This document shows positions 40,367 through 49,798 of a DNA stretch of 64,000 nt, in pieces. The stretch lies in NCBI RefSeq assembly GCF_000058485.1, contig NC_008278.1, forward strand, positions 4,396,962 through 4,460,961, written 5' to 3'. Origin of the DNA: Frankia alni ACN14a (GTDB lineage Bacteria > Actinomycetota > Actinomycetes > Frankiales > Frankiaceae). Position 1 is the stretch's first letter. Each line of letters opens with the position of its first letter. The notes beneath the pieces were generated by a model that worked only from the letters and a program-made list of their open reading frames with translations, ran no database searches and was not told where the DNA came from. The position numbers and the translations under genes were made by a program.

Positions 40367-41704
40367 CTACGGCGTCGACGGTGACAGGGTGGCGGGGATG
40401 CGCGCGCCCGAGACGAGGCTGCGGTCGAGGTCCGCCACGGTCGCGGCGCCGAGCAGGGCCATCGCGCGGTCGAACTCGGCGCGCAGCAGCTCGATCACCC
40501 GCAGGACGCCGGCCTCACCGCCCGCGGCCAGGCCGTACAGGTAGGGCCGCCCCACGAAGACACCCGCGGCGCCGAGGGCGAGCGCCTTGGCCACGTCGTT
40601 GCCACGCCGGACACCTCCGTCGAGGAACACCGCGAGCCGGCCCGCCGCCGCGTCGACCACCTCCGGCAGGATGTCGATGGTCGCGGGGACGCCGTCGAGC
40701 TGCCGTCCGCCGTGGTTCGAGACGACAACCCCGTCGACGCCCAGCTCGACGAGCCGGTCGCACTCGTCGGAGCGCATCAGGCCCTTGAGGAGCAACGGGC
40801 CCGCCCACAACGACCGGATCCGCTCGACATCCGCCCAGGTGACGCAGTCCGACGACGACGCGATCGTCGCGCGGGTCTGGTCGAGGCTCAGCGGCGACGG
40901 ACGGCCGGGACCACCGGCACCACCGGCACCACCGGCATCGCCGGCACCACCGGGACCGCCGGCACCACCGGGACCGCCGGCACCACCGGGACCGCCGGCA
41001 CCACCGGGACCGCCGGCACCACCGGGACCGCCGGCACCACCGGGACCGCCGGGACCGCCGGGACCGCCGACGCCGAGCTGGCCGCGCAGGTAGTCGACCT
41101 TGCCGCGGACGAAGTCGGCCGCCCACGCCGGCTTGCCGGCCCCCTGTAGCAGCGTTCTGGGATGCGGCGGTCGACTCATGAGTCGGTTGCGTGTGTCGCG
41201 CTCCCGGTTACCGAGGACCGGCGTGTCGATGGTGATGGCCAGCGCCCGGTAACCGGCCGCCGCGATCCGCCGGACGAGGTCGTCGACCTCGGCGCGGTCG
41301 GGGGGCAGGTAGAGCTGGTACCACAGGGGGCCGGTCGAGTGCGCGGCGACGTCCTCGAGCGGGAAGGCGGCCACGGTGCTCTGCATGTACACGACGTCCG
41401 CCCGCGCCGCGGCCCTCGCCACGGCGATCTCCGCGCTCGATCGGGCGAGGCGGCCCGCGCCCGTGGGCGCCAGCATGATCGGCATCGACAGACGTTCGCC
41501 GAACACGGTCGTCGAGAGGTCTCGCGTGGCGACGTCGGCGAGCGGCCGCGGCCGGAACTCGATGCGGTCGAACGCCGTGCGGTTGCGCCGCAGCGACACC
41601 TCGTCGCCGGCGCCGCCCGCCAGGGCGTCGAAGACCACCCGGGGAAGCCGTCGGCGCGCCAGCCTCCGGACGTCCTCGACGTTGACTGCGTCCTGCACCC
41701 TCAC
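40367..41704 (-). CDS. FMN-dependent alpha-hydroxy-acid oxidase/dehydrogenase with collagen-like insert
   Basis: A 445-residue member of the FMN-dependent 2-hydroxyacid oxidase family (lactate, mandelate and glycolate oxidases), which turns an alpha-hydroxy acid into an alpha-keto acid. Visible features are [13 protein letters not shown] and the substrate Tyr region WYQLYLPPD, Lys in [11 protein letters not shown], the catalytic His and Arg in [10 protein letters not shown], and the phosphate-binding [14 protein letters not shown] and [10 protein letters not shown]. Normal length is near 380; the surplus is a Gly-Gly-Ala/Pro repeat (about residues 213-263) in the loop-4 region that usually covers the active site. 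The start is GTG at 41704. Its neighbour is an A-PCP-TE enzyme that could use the keto acid. Confidence 0.92.
   Translation of the reverse strand: MRVQDAVNVEDVRRLARRRLPRVVFDALAGGAGDEVSLRRNRTAFDRIEFRPRPLADVATRDLSTTVFGERLSMPIMLAPTGAGRLARSSAEIAVARAAARADVVYMQSTVAAFPLEDVAAHSTGPLWYQLYLPPDRAEVDDLVRRIAAAGYRALAITIDTPVLGNRERDTRNRLMSRPPHPRTLLQGAGKPAWAADFVRGKVDYLRGQLGVGGPGGPGGPGGAGGPGGAGGPGGAGGPGGAGGPGGAGGPGGAGDAGGAGGAGGPGRPSPLSLDQTRATIASSSDCVTWADVERIRSLWAGPLLLKGLMRSDECDRLVELGVDGVVVSNHGGRQLDGVPATIDILPEVVDAAAGRLAVFLDGGVRRGNDVAKALALGAAGVFVGRPYLYGLAAGGEAGVLRVIELLRAEFDRAMALLGAATVADLDRSLVSGARIPATLSPSTP
40952..41041 (-). repeat. 18-bp tandem repeat, five exact units, in the FMN oxidase gene
   Basis: Five perfect 18-bp units encode GGAGGP hexapeptides; 9-bp derivatives extend the array to about 40915-41066. 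It is in frame, within a surface loop of the enzyme. Confidence 0.92.
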
Positions 41705-41824
41705 GAACGGACCTTTCGCTGTCGGCGGGTCACGGGAGCGTGATCCTCCCCGCCGCCGGGATTGTCAGTCGGTCCACCAGCCGCCCGGCCGGCCTCACGC
41801 CAGGAGCACCCACGCGCCGGCCGG

Positions 41825-44659
41825 TCAGGCCCTGCGGGGACTGGTGCGGCCGGCGAGGACCGCCCGGATGTCGGCCGTGATCTCGCTGACGACGGGTTCA
41901 CGCAGCACGGTGTCGTGGTCGCCGCCCACGGTGCGGTAGGTCGCCTCGCCGGTCAGCAGCGCGCGCCAGACGTCCCGGCGGTGCGCCGGCGACGCGGTCG
42001 CCGTGTAGACCAGCGCCCGCCCGTTCCAGGGCCTGGGCCGGTACAGCCTGGTGAGCACCCGGGACTGGTCGTAGAAGACGTCGTACTGGTTCATGCCCCT
42101 GAACTGGACGACGCCGGCCAACGGAAGTTGGGCCGCGCGCCAGGCCCGGCTGAGCAGGCCCCGTGCGGCCGCCCGTGCGGCGACTCCCGCGGCGCGCGCC
42201 GGTCCCGTGGCCGGTCCCCCGGCCTGGTCCGATCGCCCGGCCTGGTCCGATCGCCCAGCCTGGTCCGCAGCCGCGGCCGGGTGCGAGGTCCTGGTCGGGT
42301 GCGACGTCGTGGTCGGGTGCGACGTCGTGGTCGGGCTCCCTGGCAGCGCGGAGGGCAGCACCCCGCCCGCGAAGACGCCGCCGGCCGGGTCGGGCGGGAA
42401 GCTGTCGATGAGGATCAGCAGCTCGACGTGCCCGCCGGCCTCGGTGAGCAGCCGGGCGGTCTCGAAGGCGACGAGGCCGCCGAAGGAGTGGCCGGCCAGA
42501 TGGTAGGGGCCGGCGGGTTGGAGCAGGCGCAGGGTGCGGGCGTGGCGGCGGGCGGCGGCGTGGATGGACCAGTCGGGCAGGCCGCGGTATTCCAGGCCGT
42601 GGGCCTGGATGCCGTAGACGGGGCGCTCGCCGTCGAAGTGGCGGGCGAAGCCGAGCATGCCGATGGCCAGTCCGCCGGCGCCGCAGAAGCAGAACAGGGG
42701 CGGCCCGTCGCCGGTGGTGCGCAGCGGCACGACGGTCGGGTGGCGCAGCACGTCGGTACCGACGTTGCGCAGGCGGACGGTGAACTCGGCGACAGTGGGG
42801 GCGTCGGCGACGGTGGAGGTGGGCAGGTCGACGCCGAGCTCGTCGGCGATCCTGGTGAGCAGCTCCTCGGCGATGAGGGAGTCGCCGCCGAGTTCGACGA
42901 AGTCGTCGTGGATGCCGACGTCGTCGAGGTGCAGGGCGGCGGCCCACACGCCGGCGACGGCCTCCTCCCACTGGTCGCGGGGCGGGTCCTGCTCCGGTTT
43001 CGGGCCGGTGGGGGCGGGGGGCAGGTTCAGACGGTCGACCTTGCTGCGGTCGGTCCGCGGCAGCGCGGGGACCAGCATGACGACGGCCGGCACCATGTAG
43101 GACGGCAGCTTGGCCCGCAGCAGGCGCCTGATCGAGGCCGGGGAGACCCGGGCGCCGGTCGCGGGCACGACGTAGGCGACCAGCCGGGTGCGCTGCGTGC
43201 TCCGATCGGCCACGACGACGGCCTCGCGCACGTCCGCGCTCGCGAGCAGGGCGGACTCGATCTCGATCGGCTCGACCAGGTACCCGCGGATCTTCACGGC
43301 GGCGTCGTTGCGGCCGACGACGCGGAGCTGGCCGTCGGCGTCGAGGCGCCCGAGGTCGCCGGTGCGGTAGGTGGGCGTGCCGTCCGGATCGACGCCGAAC
43401 CGCGCGGCGCTCACCGCCGGCGCCCGCCAGTAGCCGCCCGTGATGAAGTGGCCCGCCACGACGATCTCACCCGTCTGTCCGGGGGGCAGCTCGACGCCGT
43501 CCGGCGAGATCACCCGGACCGCGACGTCGACGACCGGCCGCCCGGCCGGCATCACGCCGTCGGGCAGGTCCTCGTCCGACCAGATCGGCGCGCAGGTCGC
43601 GGTGCCGAGTTCCGAGGCCCCGTAGGAGACCAGGAACGCCGCGGTTGCCGGCAGGTGACTGCGGGCCAGGGCGACGTCGCGGGCGTAGATCGCCTCGCCG
43701 ACCGACAGGACGAACCGCAGGTCGCCGAGCACCTCGTCCGGCTCGAGGCAGCCGAACACGGTACGGATCAGCGCCGGCGTGGCCACGATGCCGGCCGGCC
43801 GGGTGGCGCGCAGCCAGTCGGCCAGGTCGCGCACGCCGCGGACCCGGGGGTCGTACATCTCGAGGGTGGTACCGAAGACCAGGCCGCCGATCATCCGGTT
43901 CATCCCCGAGATGAAGGAGTACGGCAGGAACAGCGGCAGTCGGTCGCCCGGCACCGGCCGCATCACGTCCCGGACCTGGATGGCGTAGTGGATGCCCAGC
44001 AGGGCGCGGTGGTGCCACACGACGCCCTTGGGCACTCCGGTCGAGCCGGAGGTGAAGATGAGCACCGCCGGATCGGTGTCGACCCGGCGCGGCGCGGTCG
44101 ACGCCACCCTGGCGGCCAGCGCCGGGGACCAGCCGGCGGCGCGCTCGTCGCCGACGTCGACCGTCGTCGCGATCCCCGGCAGCGCGGCGGCGGTCCGCTG
44201 GTCGGCGGAGCCGACCGGCCCGGTGACGCACACCGGGGCCCCGGCCAGTCCGACGATCTGCGCGAGGCGGTCGGGGGGAGTCAGCCGGTCGAGGGGCACG
44301 CAGGGCCGGCCGCTCGCGATGACACCCAGGACGGCGGCGATCCCGCTCGCGTCGTGGGGCAGCAGCACCGCGACGGGCGTGTCCGGGTCGGCCGCGGCCG
44401 GCTCCCGCAGGATCCGCTCGGCGACGACGTCCACCCAGGCGACGAGCTCGGCGAAGGTGACGGCCCGGTGCTCGTCGCGGACCGCCACGACGTCGCGGCA
44501 GACCGCGGCGACGACCCTGATCCGGTCGACGACGTTGCCGAACCGGTCGTCGGGCCGCAGCGGCGGCGGCGCCGGCGGCGCGACCGACGCCGACGCCGGC
44601 ACCGGCGTTGGCGCCGACCTCGACACCGACGTCGGCGGGGAGAGCGGGCCTTTCCTCAT
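41825..44659 (-). CDS. NRPS-like A-PCP-TE tridomain enzyme (furanone/quinone-synthetase architecture)
   Basis: A 944-residue single-module protein with no condensation domain. The adenylation domain (about 35-540) has the ATP loop FTSGSTGVPKG, YRTGDLGRLD and a late DRSKVDRLNL (the motif A10 Lys). The PCP has LGGDSL (Ser about 592); the thioesterase (about 650-935) has GHSFGG (Ser about 723) and a late GGDHDTVL His. The A4 core normally reads FDxS; here it reads SFISG, so the Asp that holds an amino group is missing, suggesting a non-amino-acid substrate such as a keto or aryl acid. Two 18-bp repeat arrays lengthen the TE lid. A-PCP-TE enzymes such as RalA dimerise arylpyruvates. The FMN oxidase next door could supply the keto acid. 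No clear ribosome site precedes ATG at 44659. Confidence 0.9.
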   Translation of the reverse strand: MRKGPLSPPTSVSRSAPTPVPASASVAPPAPPPLRPDDRFGNVVDRIRVVAAVCRDVVAVRDEHRAVTFAELVAWVDVVAERILREPAAADPDTPVAVLLPHDASGIAAVLGVIASGRPCVPLDRLTPPDRLAQIVGLAGAPVCVTGPVGSADQRTAAALPGIATTVDVGDERAAGWSPALAARVASTAPRRVDTDPAVLIFTSGSTGVPKGVVWHHRALLGIHYAIQVRDVMRPVPGDRLPLFLPYSFISGMNRMIGGLVFGTTLEMYDPRVRGVRDLADWLRATRPAGIVATPALIRTVFGCLEPDEVLGDLRFVLSVGEAIYARDVALARSHLPATAAFLVSYGASELGTATCAPIWSDEDLPDGVMPAGRPVVDVAVRVISPDGVELPPGQTGEIVVAGHFITGGYWRAPAVSAARFGVDPDGTPTYRTGDLGRLDADGQLRVVGRNDAAVKIRGYLVEPIEIESALLASADVREAVVVADRSTQRTRLVAYVVPATGARVSPASIRRLLRAKLPSYMVPAVVMLVPALPRTDRSKVDRLNLPPAPTGPKPEQDPPRDQWEEAVAGVWAAALHLDDVGIHDDFVELGGDSLIAEELLTRIADELGVDLPTSTVADAPTVAEFTVRLRNVGTDVLRHPTVVPLRTTGDGPPLFCFCGAGGLAIGMLGFARHFDGERPVYGIQAHGLEYRGLPDWSIHAAARRHARTLRLLQPAGPYHLAGHSFGGLVAFETARLLTEAGGHVELLILIDSFPPDPAGGVFAGGVLPSALPGSPTTTSHPTTTSHPTRTSHPAAAADQAGRSDQAGRSDQAGGPATGPARAAGVAARAAARGLLSRAWRAAQLPLAGVVQFRGMNQYDVFYDQSRVLTRLYRPRPWNGRALVYTATASPAHRRDVWRALLTGEATYRTVGGDHDTVLREPVVSEITADIRAVLAGRTSPRRA
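42221..42334 (-). repeat. Two 18-bp tandem-repeat arrays in the thioesterase domain
   Basis: Array 1 (42221-42256 plus a partial third unit) encodes DQAGRS repeats; array 2 (42281-42334, three units) encodes TTTSHP-type repeats. Both lie in the variable lid region of the thioesterase. Confidence 0.88.
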
Positions 44660-45308
44660 GTCAGCCGGGTCGGTCGCCCAGGGACGGACGGTATTGTCAT
44701 GGCGCCTCCCGGGCGGGCATTGGTAGGGGAGCCGTGACCGCGCGCTCCGATCGGCTCAGATTCAACACGAACGACTTTGCGACCCGCCACCCACCTCCGT
44801 AGTAATCATTGACGTAAATGCGTGGTTGCCCGGAACCCCTGCCCTCCCGACCCGGGCCGCCACGAAGCGCCACCGCATCTCGGCACCACCAGCTCTTCGG
44901 TGCCCGGTGGCAGATTTCACACGAATCCGATGGCACTTACGACTGACCCCGCCCATCGAGAACTGGGCACCGCCACCGAGGGGGAACTCCCATCGAGCCC
45001 GGTATCGACAACGCTCACGTCACTGTCATCGGACCGTCCCCCGGTGCCTGGCGGACGCGATACCGGCAGGTCCGTCGACCGGCATTCCCGAGGTACGTTT
45101 TCCTCGGCGGGCCGGCGATCGTCCGGCCTGCGCCCGACGCCGGGACGAGCCGGCCGGGCGGGCACCTCGACCCGTTACCTGATCGTGCCTGGCCGCCGCG
45201 CGGAGCCCCTGCCCCCGCGCGCGGGCGAGCCGTCGCCCGGTGACCGTGGCGGCGGGTTCCCGGCGAGGTCCTTCCCTGAACACCCGATCGGTTGGAGACT
45301 TTCGTTCC
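44660..45308. other. Divergent intergenic region, no gene seen
   Basis: About 650 bp between the leftward A-PCP-TE gene and the rightward M13 peptidase. It contains an A/T-richer patch with TTGACG at about 44809, possibly a promoter. Small open frames here have no family features. It may mark the right border of the biosynthetic cluster. Confidence 0.5.
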
Positions 45309-47264
45309 GTGAGCATCCTCGACGACGCCCGCGAGGGCATGGACCTCGACGTCCGACCGCAGGACGACCTCTTCGGCCACGTGAACGGCCGGTGGCTCGC
45401 CGAGACGGAGATTCCGTCCGACCGTTCCAGCTGGGGCCCGTTCGTGCAGCTCGCCGATGCCGCCGAGCAGCAGGTCCGAGACATCATCACCGACCTCGCC
45501 GCGCAGGACCCGGCCACCCAGGGCGAGGACGCCCGGAAGATCTCCGACCTCTACAACTCCTTCCTGGACACCGACGCGATCACGGCGCTCGGCCTGGACC
45601 CGGTGCGGGCGCGGCTGGACGCCGCGCGTGCCCTGGGCAACGTCCGCGAGCTCGCCGCGTTCCTCGGCGAGCTCGAGCGTGAGGGTGGCCCCGGGCTGTT
45701 CGGCTCCTACGTCGACACCGACGACCGCAACTCCGACCGCTACCTGTTCCACCTCAGCCAGGGCGGCCTCGGCCTGCCGGACGAGTCGTACTACCGCGAC
45801 GACCGGTTCGCCGAGACGCGCGAGAAGTACGTCGCCCACCTGACCCGCCTGCTCGGGCTGGGCGAACATCCCGACCCCGCCGGCGCCGCTCAGCAGATCC
45901 TCGACCTGGAGACCCTGCTCGCGAAGGGCCACTGGGAGCGGGCCGAGACCCGCGACGTCCAGAAGACCTACAACCTGACCACGGCCGAGGAGCTGGCGGC
46001 GCTCTGCCCGGCGTTCGCCTGGGACGCCTACGTCACCGGTCTCGGCGGCCAACTCACCGGCCCGCACGCGACGGTGGCGGAGGCGTGCGTACGCCAGCCG
46101 TCGTTCTTCGCGCACCTGTCGACCGTGCTGACCGAGACGCCGATCGAGGTGTGGCGCGACTGGGTGGTCAGCCGCGTGCTGCGGTCGGCCGCGGCCTACC
46201 TGCCCGACGAGTTCGTCGAGACGCATTTCGACTTCTACGGCCGCACGCTCAGCGGCACGCCCGAACTGCGGGCCCGGTGGAAGCGCGCGGTGGGGTTCGT
46301 CCAGGGCGCGATCGGTGAGGCCGTCGGCCGGGAGTACGTCGCCCGCCATTTCCCGCCGCGCGCCAAGGCGCAGATGGACGATCTCGTCGCGAACCTGCTC
46401 GCGGCCTACCGCGCGTCGATCTCCCGGCTGGACTGGATGACCGAGGAGACCAAGCTCCGGGCGTACGAGAAGCTCGAGACGTTCCGGCCGAAGATCGGCT
46501 ACCCCGACCGGTTCCGGGACTACTCGCAGCTGCGGGTCCGCCGTGACGACCTGATGGGCAACGCCCGCGCCGCCGCCGCGTTCGAGACCGACCGGCAACT
46601 GGCCAAGATAGGTTCACCGGTCGACCGCGACGAGTGGTTCATGCTCCCGCAGACCGTCAACGCCTACTACAACCCCGGCACCAACGAGATCTGCTTCCCG
46701 GCCGGCATTCTGCAAAGGCCGTTCTTCAGCCCCGACGCCCACCCGGCCGAGAACTACGGGGGCATCGGCGCGGTCATCGGCCACGAGGTCGGGCACGGCT
46801 TCGACGACCAGGGCGCGCAGTACGACGGCGCCGGCAACCTCAACGACTGGTGGACGCCCGCCGACAAGGCCGCCTTCGAGGTGAAGTCGAAGACGCTGGT
46901 GGAGCAGTACAACGCGTTCGAGTCGCGCAACCTGCCGGGCGAGAAGGTCAACGGCGCGCTCACGGTCGGCGAGAACATCGGCGATCTCGGCGGCCTGACC
47001 ATCGCGCACCAGGCCTACGTCATCTCCCAGGGGGGCGAGGCGTCGCGCGACGACCGGCGCCGGCTGTTCATGAACTGGGCCTACGTGTGGCGCACCAAGC
47101 GGCGGCTCGAGCTCGAGCGGCAGTTCCTCACCACCGACCCGCACAGCCCGCCGGAGCTGCGGGCCAACATCGTGCGCAACCTCGACGAGTTCCACGAGGT
47201 CTTCGACACCGCCCCCGGCGACGGTCTCTGGCTGGATCCGACCGACCGGGTCCGCATCTGGTAG
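45309..47264 (+). CDS. M13-family zinc metallopeptidase (neprilysin/PepO-like)
   Basis: A 651-residue peptidase. Zinc motif HEVGH lies near residue 492, the third ligand in ENIGDLGG, and the substrate-binding NAYYNPGTNEICFPAGIL is intact. There is no signal peptide, so it is probably cytosolic, as for other actinobacterial PepO-like enzymes. GTG at 45309 (VSILDDARE) is chosen because GGAGA precedes it; an in-frame start at 45240 would add 23 unconserved residues. A housekeeping-type gene, not expected to belong to the cluster. Confidence 0.94.
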   Translation: MSILDDAREGMDLDVRPQDDLFGHVNGRWLAETEIPSDRSSWGPFVQLADAAEQQVRDIITDLAAQDPATQGEDARKISDLYNSFLDTDAITALGLDPVRARLDAARALGNVRELAAFLGELEREGGPGLFGSYVDTDDRNSDRYLFHLSQGGLGLPDESYYRDDRFAETREKYVAHLTRLLGLGEHPDPAGAAQQILDLETLLAKGHWERAETRDVQKTYNLTTAEELAALCPAFAWDAYVTGLGGQLTGPHATVAEACVRQPSFFAHLSTVLTETPIEVWRDWVVSRVLRSAAAYLPDEFVETHFDFYGRTLSGTPELRARWKRAVGFVQGAIGEAVGREYVARHFPPRAKAQMDDLVANLLAAYRASISRLDWMTEETKLRAYEKLETFRPKIGYPDRFRDYSQLRVRRDDLMGNARAAAAFETDRQLAKIGSPVDRDEWFMLPQTVNAYYNPGTNEICFPAGILQRPFFSPDAHPAENYGGIGAVIGHEVGHGFDDQGAQYDGAGNLNDWWTPADKAAFEVKSKTLVEQYNAFESRNLPGEKVNGALTVGENIGDLGGLTIAHQAYVISQGGEASRDDRRRLFMNWAYVWRTKRRLELERQFLTTDPHSPPELRANIVRNLDEFHEVFDTAPGDGLWLDPTDRVRIW

Positions 47265-47403
47265 AGAATGGCGCCTTCCACAGGTTCACAAGAGGCGCCT
47301 AACATTTCAATTCCGATTTCGGTTTGGCGCTGTCCGGACCGGCCGGGGTACCGTCCACCCGCACCTTCACCGCGTTCGGGGAATGACCAGAAGGGATCAC
47401 ACG

Positions 47404-47667
47404 GTGACCCAGCAGGAGCAGCAGGAGCAGCGCCAGCAGGTGGAGCAGCAGTTGCGCCGGAACTGGCAGCAGCTTCGCTACCGCATTCTCGACCAGTTCA
47501 ATCAGGTCAGCTCGGCGGATCTCGATGCCGCGACCGGCATCGACGACCTCGTCGCGCGGATTGCGGACAGGACGCACCACAGTGAGCAGTACGTCGAGAA
47601 CCGGCTGCGGCAGCTGACGGGCGTGGGCGGCGGCCAGCAGGGCCAGTCGTTCGGTGCCCGGCAGTAG
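47404..47667 (+). CDS. CsbD-like small stress-response protein
   Basis: An 87-residue Gln-rich protein. After a Q/E-rich head, RRNWQQLRYRILDQFNQVSSADLDAATG resembles CsbD-family proteins (WxxLKxxIxxxxxxLTDxDL pattern). GTG at 47404 is preferred because AGAAGGGA precedes it; ATG at 47383 is possible. The function of CsbD proteins is poorly known. Confidence 0.65.
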   Translation: MTQQEQQEQRQQVEQQLRRNWQQLRYRILDQFNQVSSADLDAATGIDDLVARIADRTHHSEQYVENRLRQLTGVGGGQQGQSFGARQ

Positions 47668-47831
47668 CCCAGGCCCGGCAGTAACCAGGCGCCGGCCACC
47701 GTTCGCTACTCGGCGCGCGTTCCCGGAACGTCGCGTCGAGCAGCGAACGGATCGGTGGCCGGGCGGCCTCCGCCGTGCCCGGCCCGCGGGTGCACCGCGC
47801 GTGTCGGCGGCGCTGGTGTAGCACTGAGGTC

Positions 47832-48701
47832 GTGCAGCCTCTTCGGGTCGTCATCGTTCACCGCGACCAGCCGACGCGGCTCGTCGACACGATCGACGCG
47901 TTCCGCGCCCAGGACGTCCCCGTCACGATCACGATCGTCGACAACGGCTCGGTGGTCCCGCCGCCGGTCGAGGCCGCCGACGTCGCGGTCGTGCTGGCCG
48001 GCGGCAACCTGGGGTTCGGCCCGGCGGCCAACATCGGCTACCGGGCGTTCCTCGCCGACCAGGACGCCGGCGAGTGGGTGGTGCTCGCGCCCCACGACGC
48101 GCTGCCCGCGCCCACCTGCCTCAGTCGCATGCTGAGCGTCCTGGCGGAGCAGCCGCGGGCGGGGCTGGCTTGTGCCGACGTCGGCGACGGGGCGACGCCG
48201 GTTCTCGACCCGTACTTCGGCGGGATCCTCGCGCCCGCGCGCGTCGCCGAGGGCTGGGAGCCGGCCGGCCACCCGCACGGCACGTTGATGTTCGCCCGGC
48301 GCGCCTGCCTCGACGAGGTCGGGATCTTCGACGAGCGCTACTTCGCGTACTGCGAGGAGGCGGACCTCGCGCTGCGGGCGCGGTCCGCCGGTTGGGAGTC
48401 CGGACTCGTGCGCGGCGCGATGGTCACCAACCCGCACATCAGCTCGACCTCCGCGGCCATCGACTACCTGCAGCTTCGCAACACCCTGCTGCTCGTGCGG
48501 GAGCACTCCGGCCGCTACCACGCGTTCATCCGACTCTGCATCGCGCTGTGGCACCTCGCCTCGGGTGTCGTCGTACCGGCCCGGCGCGGCCCCTACTGGG
48601 ACCTCGAAGGACGCCTGCGGGCGCTGCTCGACTTCCTCCACGGCCGGTTCGGCCCGCCGCCCGCGCACCTGCTCGTCAGGCGCCCCCCACGCCGGGGATG
48701 A
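47832..48701 (+). CDS. Family 2 glycosyltransferase
   Basis: A 289-residue GT-A enzyme: RVVIVHRD start, NGSVVPPP, NLGFGPAANIGYR (the common GT2 asparagine block), a substrate-site PHGTLMFARRACLDEVGIFDERYFAYCEEADLALR stretch in parts, then a C-terminal helical tail. The acidic pairs in the last motif are the likely metal/base residues. No membrane helix is evident. GTG at 47832 follows GAGG and fits the family start; an upstream start at 47775 is less likely. Acceptor unknown. Confidence 0.85.
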   Translation: MQPLRVVIVHRDQPTRLVDTIDAFRAQDVPVTITIVDNGSVVPPPVEAADVAVVLAGGNLGFGPAANIGYRAFLADQDAGEWVVLAPHDALPAPTCLSRMLSVLAEQPRAGLACADVGDGATPVLDPYFGGILAPARVAEGWEPAGHPHGTLMFARRACLDEVGIFDERYFAYCEEADLALRARSAGWESGLVRGAMVTNPHISSTSAAIDYLQLRNTLLLVREHSGRYHAFIRLCIALWHLASGVVVPARRGPYWDLEGRLRALLDFLHGRFGPPPAHLLVRRPPRRG

Positions 48702-48747
48702 CGCACCTGCTCGCGCCCGGGCCCCCGCGCCGACCGTGGCCCGCTGC

Positions 48748-49638
48748 CTACCGATCGCCGGCCGGTGCACCCGCGAGGGCCAGCTTCTTCGCGGTCTCGA
48801 CGACGTTGCGGACGGCGGGGCTGTCCTCGCCCGTCCGCCAGATCAGGAGCTGATCCAGGCGGCCCCACGCGGCGGGGTCCGCGAGCGGGACCGCGACGAC
48901 GGCCCGGTGCCGGTAGCGCGGCACCGCCCGCGAGGCGGTCAGCGCGAGGCCCTCACCGGTCTCGATGCGGGTGGCGAGTTCGTCGCGGCCGTGGATCGGC
49001 GGGCAGCGGACGGTGATGGTGATGCCGGCGGCCTGCCAGAGGGCGGCGGGATCCGGGCCGGTCAGCAGGAAGGTCTCGCCGTCGAGGTCGTCGAGGTCGA
49101 TCGCGGATCGGCGCGCGAGGCGATGGCCGGAGCAGACGAAGACCGTGTCGAGCAGGAGGACGTCGAAGCGGTAGGAGTCGAGCCCCACGGGCAGCTCCCC
49201 CCAGCACATGCCCAGGGCCGCCCGCCCGCCGAGAACGGACGCCGCGATCTTCTGGTTCGGCTTCTCCCGGTACTCGAGCCTGAGGTCGGGGTGGCGGGAC
49301 CGCAGCGACCGTACGAGCGACGAGACGACGTCGAAGTGGTTGTTGGCGTGGAGAAGACCGACGGTGCCGGCGGTGCCGTTCGCCGTGTCGGCGGCGACGG
49401 CCCGGAAGTTCTCGATGCTGGCGAGGACGAGGCGCGCCTGGTCGAGCAGGGGCCCCGCCTCCGGGGTGAGGGCGACGCGGCGGCTGGTGCGCGCGAACAA
49501 CCGGATGCCGACGCCGGCCTCGAAGTCCTGCAGGCGCTTGCTGACACCGGAGGTGCTCAGGCCCAGCCGGGCGGCGGTCCGGCCGAAGTGCAGCTCGTCG
49601 GCGAGGGTGGCAAACACCTCTAAGTGCTCGATGTCCAC
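48748..49638 (-). CDS. LysR-family transcriptional regulator
   Basis: A 296-residue LysR protein: N-terminal helix-turn-helix (LEVFATLADELHFGRTAARL, then STSGVSKRLQDFE and LFARTSRRVALTPEAGPLL), and a C-terminal periplasmic-binding-like effector domain (LRLEYREK, ELPVGLDSYRFDVLLLD). It is divergent from the gene at 49799 with a 160-bp gap that probably holds both promoters and its own operator, so control of the adjacent oxidation cassette is plausible. Confidence 0.92.
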   Translation of the reverse strand: MDIEHLEVFATLADELHFGRTAARLGLSTSGVSKRLQDFEAGVGIRLFARTSRRVALTPEAGPLLDQARLVLASIENFRAVAADTANGTAGTVGLLHANNHFDVVSSLVRSLRSRHPDLRLEYREKPNQKIAASVLGGRAALGMCWGELPVGLDSYRFDVLLLDTVFVCSGHRLARRSAIDLDDLDGETFLLTGPDPAALWQAAGITITVRCPPIHGRDELATRIETGEGLALTASRAVPRYRHRAVVAVPLADPAAWGRLDQLLIWRTGEDSPAVRNVVETAKKLALAGAPAGDR

Positions 49639-49798
49639 GCGGAGGATCGTCCTCGGACGGGAAACGGTGCGTCAACCGGACGGCTCTTGATCCGCGGCCG
49701 GGCCCGGCGGAAGCTCACGGGACGGCCGACGCACGTGATTCCGGCGACATCGGTCGATCAGCTGCCTAGAAGACGGCCCCGCAACGAGGGGAGCTGCT

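Noticed and set aside
40915-41066. Possible CRISPR or satellite array
   Set aside because: The repeats are 18 bp without spacers, are in frame and sit inside an intact enzyme gene.
41762-44737. A 991-codon rightward open frame
   Set aside because: Exact antisense of the A-PCP-TE gene, with no domain features; a GC-bias shadow.
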